Assembly: GCA_045650705.1 (NCBI GenBank)
Contig: JAZRRK010000027.1
Coordinates: 1 to 19,142, forward strand
Direction of reading: 5' to 3'
DNA length: 19,142 nt
From: UMGS1781 sp045650705
GTDB lineage: Bacteria > Bacillota > Clostridia > TANB77 > CAG-508
This document shows positions 15,097-19,142 of this stretch, in pieces. The first letter of the stretch is position 1; the number at the start of each line of letters is the position of its first letter. A model generated the notes under the pieces. It ran no database searches and had not been told where the DNA came from. It was given only the letters and a program-made list of their open reading frames with translations. A program made the position numbers and the translations under genes.

Positions 15097-15438
15097 ATTA
15101 TTTTAATAAAAAATTAATAAGTTTTAATAAACGCAATCGCGTAGCTGTAAAATAGCTGTAATTTTATAAAATAAAATGATTAAAACGCAACAAATATCTG
15201 GACTACAGAAAATATGTGATTGTGTCAATGAAACCACTTGCGTGAGAACATTTTATGAATTCTAGCAAAGCATAAAAGCTTGTAAAGCGCTCAAATAGAA
15301 ACGAATGAGACATTATTAGATAATTTGATAGATATACAAAAAGTTAATAAATTTTAATAAAATTTTGTTGGTAGCATTCAAATTGCATTCATTTAGTAAA
15401 TAAAAATACAAATTACATATAATAAAATAGGAGTGAGT
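15097..15438. other. 342-nt intergenic region with bracketing repeats and no gene
   Basis: Nothing coding is supported. TTAATAAGTTTTAATAAA at 15114-15131 recurs with one change at 15344-15361, bracketing about 210 nt. Inside are the tandem words TAGCTGTAA (about 15141-15160) and a tiny ACGC/GCGT hairpin at 15131-15142. A weak promoter-like pair, TTGATA at 15325-15330 with TAAATT 17 nt on, is present. The region ends with the first copy of the 23-nt direct repeat. One frame across 15210-15330 gives short peptide-like runs broken by stops, too decayed to identify. Confidence 0.4.
15369..15391 (+). repeat. 23-nt direct repeat, copy 1 (operator-like)
   Basis: This 23-mer recurs without mismatch at 16764-16786. 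Inside it GCATTCA occurs twice (15374-15380, 15385-15391), starting 11 nt apart, which places both on one face of the helix. TAAATA follows 5 nt after the repeat, at the same distance as TATAAT in copy 2. It lies 48 nt upstream of the unrecognised gene at 15439. Confidence 0.85.
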
Positions 15439-16725
15439 ATGGAAGCATATAAAGGAACGGTGGCGGAAAGTTGGATGCCAACTTTCGAAAATGTAACAAG
15501 AGAATTCATAACAGAGACACTGTATAAATTATTGTTTAGTGAAGATTTGCCGAACTTTAAATTTGAATTTAGAGAAAAAGATGCTATAGAATTCATAGAA
15601 AATGTTTTAAAAACTTATTCAGACAAATACGATTTTTATAAAGAAAAATCACAAAAAATAATACAAGCAATAAAACAAAAAAGTGATGGGAATGCCGAAA
15701 CTCCCGTTATGATAATAAATGATTACAAACAGTTCTTTGAACTTTTAAGACAGCTTTATGAAAAACAAATCGAATTATATTTTTCAAGAACAGGAATGTC
15801 CGCATTTACTAGATATGAAAAAAATAATTTCTTTGAGCAAATTTGGCTAAGAGCTACACCAAATGATTTTAATAATCCAGAAGAATTTTTGAGAAAACAA
15901 GTAGATATGATAAATGATAGTACATTTGGAAAGTATAACGAAGAAACTTGTTTAGGAAAAATAGAATTTTTGGATAACAATATACTTTGTGTGAAAAATA
16001 GTATAGCAAGAACTTGGGATGAGAATTCAAGTGAAATTGAAATTAAAGTTTATGATAAAAATTATTACAATAATAAAGAATTGTTTAATAGACCACATTA
16101 TGAGTTTCCTGTGATTAGGTATGGAATTTATGAAAAAGATGGTAAAAAAATATGCTCTATAGGTTCAATTCAAGATAAAAGTGATAGTTATAACAAAAGC
16201 GAACTAGATAAAAAAATGGATAGAAAAAAATATAAGGTAAATGAAGGAATAGCAGATGAAGATACCTATCAGGTCGAACCTAAAAATTTATTAGCATTAA
16301 GCATATTTGTTAACTTATTACACAGAGAAGGTATTACTGAAATAGAGGTTCCAAGCTTATATGTTCTTGATTATGAATATCATACAAAAAGAAATAAAAA
16401 AATATTATCAGAATTTGAAGAGTATTGGACTGAAGATAAAATAACAAAATATCCAGAACAATATAAAAGAGAAAAATATTATTTTGAAAGAAGTTTTGGA
16501 AAAGAAGATTTAATAAGTGAAATAAAAACAGAAAGATTATTTCTAACTTTTAGAAGATTGTTACAACATTATCCAATGGGTAGTATAAAAAGTTATCCAG
16601 GAGAAGTAGATAGTTTTATGCATTTAAGTATACCAGTTGTAAGAAGTAAAAATGAAATAAATGGAAGTGTTTTTCAAGAATTATATGAATTAGATAAACA
16701 GATAGATAGTGAAATAGAATTATAA
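15439..16725 (+). CDS. Unrecognised 428-residue protein
   Basis: I do not recognise this protein. ATG 15439 is chosen because AGGAG at 15429-15433 precedes it; a GTG at 15433 overlaps that SD. The product is soluble-looking, with no signal peptide or membrane segment. It is rich in Lys/Glu/Tyr/Phe, with few Cys. The N-terminal third is helical (EFITETLYKLLF, DAIEFIENVLKTYSDKYDFY, QFFELLRQLYEKQIELYF). A middle part looks beta-rich (GKIEFLDNNILCVKNSIA, HYEFPVIRYGIYEKDGKKIC). The C-terminal part has LFLTFRRLLQHYPMG and a final acidic helix. It is bracketed by an exact 23-nt repeat and has its own promoter region, so it looks like an accessory gene. Its first codons contain a 9-bp perfect hairpin (15466-15486). 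No function is proposed. Confidence 0.8.
   Translation: MEAYKGTVAESWMPTFENVTREFITETLYKLLFSEDLPNFKFEFREKDAIEFIENVLKTYSDKYDFYKEKSQKIIQAIKQKSDGNAETPVMIINDYKQFFELLRQLYEKQIELYFSRTGMSAFTRYEKNNFFEQIWLRATPNDFNNPEEFLRKQVDMINDSTFGKYNEETCLGKIEFLDNNILCVKNSIARTWDENSSEIEIKVYDKNYYNNKELFNRPHYEFPVIRYGIYEKDGKKICSIGSIQDKSDSYNKSELDKKMDRKKYKVNEGIADEDTYQVEPKNLLALSIFVNLLHREGITEIEVPSLYVLDYEYHTKRNKKILSEFEEYWTEDKITKYPEQYKREKYYFERSFGKEDLISEIKTERLFLTFRRLLQHYPMGSIKSYPGEVDSFMHLSIPVVRSKNEINGSVFQELYELDKQIDSEIEL
15466..15486 (+). other. Hairpin in the first codons of the unrecognised gene
   Basis: GAAAGTTGG at 15466-15474 and CCAACTTTC at 15478-15486 pair perfectly around a 3-nt loop, beginning 27 nt after the start codon. 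It lies where ribosomes initiate and could slow translation. It may also be incidental. Confidence 0.6.
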
Positions 16726-16763
16726 AAATATATATGTTATAATAACTGTTAATGAAAACAATC

Positions 16764-16797
16764 TGGTAGCATTCAAATTGCATTCAAAAAGTATAAT
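16764..16797 (+). promoter_or_regulatory. 23-nt direct repeat, copy 2, with perfect -10 box
   Basis: The repeat spans 16764-16786 with GCATTCA half-sites at 16769-16775 and 16780-16786. TATAAT at 16792-16797 follows. A -35 box with a 17-nt spacer would fall at 16769-16774, exactly on the first half-site, and shows no -35 consensus. Direct repeats placed over a missing -35 are typical of activators such as OmpR-family response regulators. No such regulator is visible in the window. The promoter would drive the short frame at 16837 and the site-2 protease gene. Confidence 0.55.
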
Positions 16798-16836
16798 AAA
16801 AGACACGAAACACTTATAAATCAAGAGGTGTAGAAA

Positions 16837-16881
16837 TTGACAGAATTGGTCTATGAAACCAAACAATTAACGAAAGGATGA
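16837..16881 (+). pseudogene. 14-codon frame resembling the start of an ABC transporter ATPase
   Basis: A TTG start with AGAGGTG at 16824-16830 opens a frame of 14 codons, LTELVYETKQLTKG, ending at TGA 16879-16881, four nt before the site-2 protease ATG. The peptide resembles the first residues of many ABC transporter ATP-binding subunits (M-T-x-hydrophobic-x-E-T-x-x-L-T-K-x-Y-G), cut just where the YG would follow. It is either the stub of a deleted ABC ATPase gene or a short leader peptide coupled to the next gene. The assignment is an inference from a very short match. Confidence 0.4.
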
Positions 16882-16885
16882 AATT

Positions 16886-17599
16886 ATGTTTAGTTTTGAT
16901 AAAAGAACACTGTATATATTAATAGGGGCAATGGTCCTAATGAATCTTCTAAGTGGAGGAAGAACAATAGAAGGTCTTATATACTCTTTGCCAGGAGTAA
17001 TAGTAGCAATGACATTTCATGAATTTGCACACGCATGGGCAGCTACAAAATTAGGTGATGATACACCAAGATTACAAGGTAGATTAAATTTAAATCCAAT
17101 GAGCCATATAGATCCAATAGGAATAATATGTTTAGCTTTATTAGGATTTGGATGGGGAAAACCAGTACAAATTAATTCAAGGAATTTTAGTGGAAAATAT
17201 TCATTATCAAAAGCAGAGGCAATTGTTTCAGCAGCAGGACCTCTAATGAATTTTATAATTGCGTTTATATTTGTAATAGTATACATGGTAATAGGCTTAA
17301 CAGTAGGCACAGTAACAAAGACATTGATAGTACTACAAACTATAATATCATCAATAGTACTTATAAACATAAGTTTAGGAGTATTTAATTTAATACCAGT
17401 ATATCCACTAGATGGTTCAAAAGTATTAAATCACTTTTTACCATATAGAGCCAAAGAATGGATAATGAATAATCAATTTTTACTTACAATAATATTATTT
17501 GTACTAGTATTTAGCACAAATGTAATATCATATATATCATTATGGATATTAACAGGAATGGAATACTTAGTAGCAATGATAATAGGAATATTTATATAA
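16886..17599 (+). CDS. Site-2 protease family (M50) membrane metalloprotease
   Basis: A 237-residue integral membrane zinc protease of the M50 site-2 protease family, which cleaves substrates within or near the membrane. The zinc motif HEFAH is at residues 45-49, inside a hydrophobic helix. The second family motif NLIPVYPLDGSKVL begins at about residue 168, with Asp176 as the expected third zinc ligand. Other family marks are GRLNLNPMSHIDPIG at 65-79, GWGKPVQIN at 89-97 and SAAGPLMNF at 115-123. Four to six hydrophobic segments are seen; there is no PDZ domain, as in the small YwhC/Rv-type subgroup. AAAGGA at 16873-16878 precedes the ATG. In many Bacillota such a gene precedes scpA-scpB; here a different long gene follows. 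The substrate is unknown. Confidence 0.92.
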   Translation: MFSFDKRTLYILIGAMVLMNLLSGGRTIEGLIYSLPGVIVAMTFHEFAHAWAATKLGDDTPRLQGRLNLNPMSHIDPIGIICLALLGFGWGKPVQINSRNFSGKYSLSKAEAIVSAAGPLMNFIIAFIFVIVYMVIGLTVGTVTKTLIVLQTIISSIVLINISLGVFNLIPVYPLDGSKVLNHFLPYRAKEWIMNNQFLLTIILFVLVFSTNVISYISLWILTGMEYLVAMIIGIFI

Positions 17600-17625
17600 A
17601 ATAGCTCATAAGAGCTATTTTTTTT
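17598..17625 (+). terminator. Intrinsic terminator after the site-2 protease gene
   Basis: AATAGCTC at 17600-17607 pairs perfectly with GAGCTATT at 17612-17619 across ATAA, and two more A-T pairs extend the stem. A run of T to 17625 follows. It starts immediately at the stop codon and ends the upstream transcript. Confidence 0.88.
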
Positions 17626-17644
17626 GTAATCAATAAAATTTGTA

Positions 17645-17673
17645 TTGACAAAAAAAATAGTATGGGATAGAAT
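17645..17673 (+). promoter_or_regulatory. Strong sigma-A-type promoter for the last gene
   Basis: A perfect TTGACA at 17645-17650 and TAGAAT at 17668-17673 are separated by exactly 17 nt, between a terminator and the next gene. The expected leader is about 65 nt, and it shows no obvious structure. Confidence 0.75.
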
Positions 17674-17743
17674 AAACGAGTAAAATTATTTTATTAACTT
17701 CTAAGAAAAATGGACATACTACAAAAGAATAGGAGATTAAGAA

Positions 17744-19142
17744 TTGGAAAAAGATAAATTTATTTCTAAATTTAATATAAAAGATTATAATAATCAATTA
17801 GAAAATATTTTAACTAAAAAAACTTTTTCTGAGAATACAAAAAATCTGCTACTAAGTATGCTGTATAAAATTGAAAATGCATATACTGATTATCATAGAG
17901 TAAATGTACACACCAAAAACAAAAAAGAAATATTAGAAGAAATTTTAAGAATCATAGAACAAGAATGTGATACAATTGAAATTGTAAGAGAAAAAAAGAG
18001 TACTAGCATAAAGAAAGAAAAAAAGATAGTAACATATCTTAATGATAAAAAAATGCTATATGAAATATATCAGTTGAAAAATGAAAAATTTAAAGCATCA
18101 GATGAATACCAAATAATAAAACCATCAATAGAGAACACTCTAAATCAGGCATATAGCATTACAAGTAGTGAAATAATAAGAGATTTTGATGGTTGGTCTT
18201 GGAATATAATACCAGGGGAGATAGAAAATTTAACAGCTAATTTACTGTATCAAGCATTAAAAATTTTAGTAGAAAATAATTTTTTAATAAAATGGCAAGA
18301 AGATACTAATAATCAAGATTATATTGCAAAACTATTAGAAAAGTTAGAGATAAAATATAAAACAGAACTTGGAGAACAACTATATAAAAATATAAATCAA
18401 ATAGCCATAATAAATTATATTAATCAAAGTAAAGAAGAGCTACAAAGATTAATAGAAATAGAAAAAGAATTACAAAAAGAATATGATGAAATAGATGATA
18501 AAGAACAATATCTAAAAAAACTTGCTGATAGTAAGAAAAAAGTAAACTCAGAGATAAAAAATATAGATAAAATAATAAATGATGATAAACTATTAAAGAA
18601 AGAGTTTATAGCAAGAAATGAACTTTTAGATATGAATAATAGAATATTTAGTTTAAGTGATTTAGTAGATATCTTACAATCAGAAAGAGAAAAGCTAATA
18701 AAAGATTTAAATGCATTTAATAAAAAGATGGAGCCATTAAACTTTATAAAAGCAAAAACAGAATTAAGCAATAAATTAAATTTAATCAAAGAACTAAATT
18801 TGCAAAAAAATGATAAAAAGATATATAATACAAAAATAGAAGAATTTTTAGAGTTAGTAGCAAAGGCGATAAGTATACAAATTAATGTTGCAGAGGAAAA
18901 AGAAAGTATACTAAGTTTAATATATATAATTAGATATTATGGCTTAATATATGTAGACGAAAATAAACAAGTTAAAGATATAATAGATTTAGACAAAATT
19001 CAAATGGAAATAATAACTAAAGCTTGTAGACAAAGAAGTATGACAATTTTTAGTAAAAACATAAAAGAAAATTACAATATAGTAAAAAATATATTTAAAG
19101 TAGATATAATAGAATTAGAAAAAATATATTTTAAAGTATTAT
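17744..19142 (+). CDS. Unrecognised large charged, helical protein, 3'-truncated by window edge
   Basis: I do not recognise this protein. A continuous frame of 466 codons begins at TTG 17744, with AGGAG at 17731-17735 about 8 nt upstream, and is still open at the last base. It starts EKDKFISKFNIKDYNNQLEN. There is no signal peptide or clear membrane segment. Most of it is Lys/Glu/Asn/Ile-rich and predicted helical by eye. Residues about 225-360 have the heptad-like character of a coiled coil (INQSKEELQRLIEIEKELQK, YLKKLADSKKKVNSEIKNID). A short conserved-looking segment FDGWSWNIIPGEIENLTANL lies near residues 150-169. It has its own strong promoter. In some relatives scpA follows a site-2 protease, but I see no ScpA motifs here. 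Strand and frame are certain; function is not. Confidence 0.8.
   Translation, partial: MEKDKFISKFNIKDYNNQLENILTKKTFSENTKNLLLSMLYKIENAYTDYHRVNVHTKNKKEILEEILRIIEQECDTIEIVREKKSTSIKKEKKIVTYLNDKKMLYEIYQLKNEKFKASDEYQIIKPSIENTLNQAYSITSSEIIRDFDGWSWNIIPGEIENLTANLLYQALKILVENNFLIKWQEDTNNQDYIAKLLEKLEIKYKTELGEQLYKNINQIAIINYINQSKEELQRLIEIEKELQKEYDEIDDKEQYLKKLADSKKKVNSEIKNIDKIINDDKLLKKEFIARNELLDMNNRIFSLSDLVDILQSEREKLIKDLNAFNKKMEPLNFIKAKTELSNKLNLIKELNLQKNDKKIYNTKIEEFLELVAKAISIQINVAEEKESILSLIYIIRYYGLIYVDENKQVKDIIDLDKIQMEIITKACRQRSMTIFSKNIKENYNIVKNIFKVDIIELEKIYFKVL

Noticed and set aside
15210..15330. Peptide-like run (YRKYVIVSMKPLA and following pieces) that could be a decayed gene
   Set aside because: It is broken by several stops in each frame and matches no family I know; random AT-rich sequence explains it as well.
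15418..15423. TATAAT just upstream of the 428-residue gene as its -10 box
   Set aside because: Transcription would start inside or after the Shine-Dalgarno at 15429-15433, leaving no usable leader; the -10-like box after the 23-nt repeat is better placed.

Overview
The window is an AT-rich chromosomal segment, most likely from an anaerobic, spore-capable Clostridia-type Bacillota. The evidence is the gene order (an Asp23/AmaP cluster running into nusB-xseA-xseB, then a SleB-type cortex hydrolase, mreB, a tsaE-tsaB-rimI operon and lysS), heavy use of AGA for Arg, strong purine-rich Shine-Dalgarno sites and classical sigma-A promoters. No species can be named from the sequence alone.

Layout. 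(1) 2-1816: the 3' three quarters of pheT. (2) 1851-5543: an envelope-stress/housekeeping operon (asp23, amaP, a DUF2273 membrane peptide, nusB, xseA, a small membrane-anchored protein, xseB). A GC-rich palindromic repeat forms the end of xseA. (3) 5556-7363: sleB, whose Shine-Dalgarno lies inside a hairpin, then mreB, whose last codons are out of frame by one base. (4) 7381-7477: a long, almost perfect inverted repeat between convergent mreB and the minus-strand operon tsaE-tsaB-rimI-lonB-like (7520-11456). tsaE carries a +1 frameshift just before its P-loop. (5) 11457-11811: divergent intergenic region with a promoter on each strand and two GC-rich islands. (6) 11812-13284: lysS. (7) 13285-16885: an accessory patch with a YhcG/DUF1016-type PD-(D/E)XK nuclease, a LOG-like Rossmann protein, an unrecognised 428-residue protein flanked by an exact 23-nt direct repeat, and a 14-codon stub resembling the start of an ABC transporter ATPase. 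(8) 16886-17599: a site-2 protease (M50) with a good terminator. (9) 17744-end: a large unrecognised charged, helical protein with its own promoter, open at the window edge.

How it works together. Regions 1-6 are mainly core functions: Phe and Lys tRNA charging, transcription antitermination, exonuclease VII, the t6A tRNA modification pathway (TsaB/TsaE), ribosomal protein acetylation (RimI), cell-shape control (MreB) and a Lon-family protease. The best candidates for something undescribed lie in region 7: a duplicated operator-like promoter element (GCATTCA repeated with an 11-nt period, straddling the -35 position) that brackets an unrecognised gene and a truncated ABC-ATPase start, and a nuclease gene containing a perfect 27-nt palindrome. 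The two single-base frameshifts in normally important genes (mreB, tsaE) may be assembly errors and should be checked before any biology is built on them.
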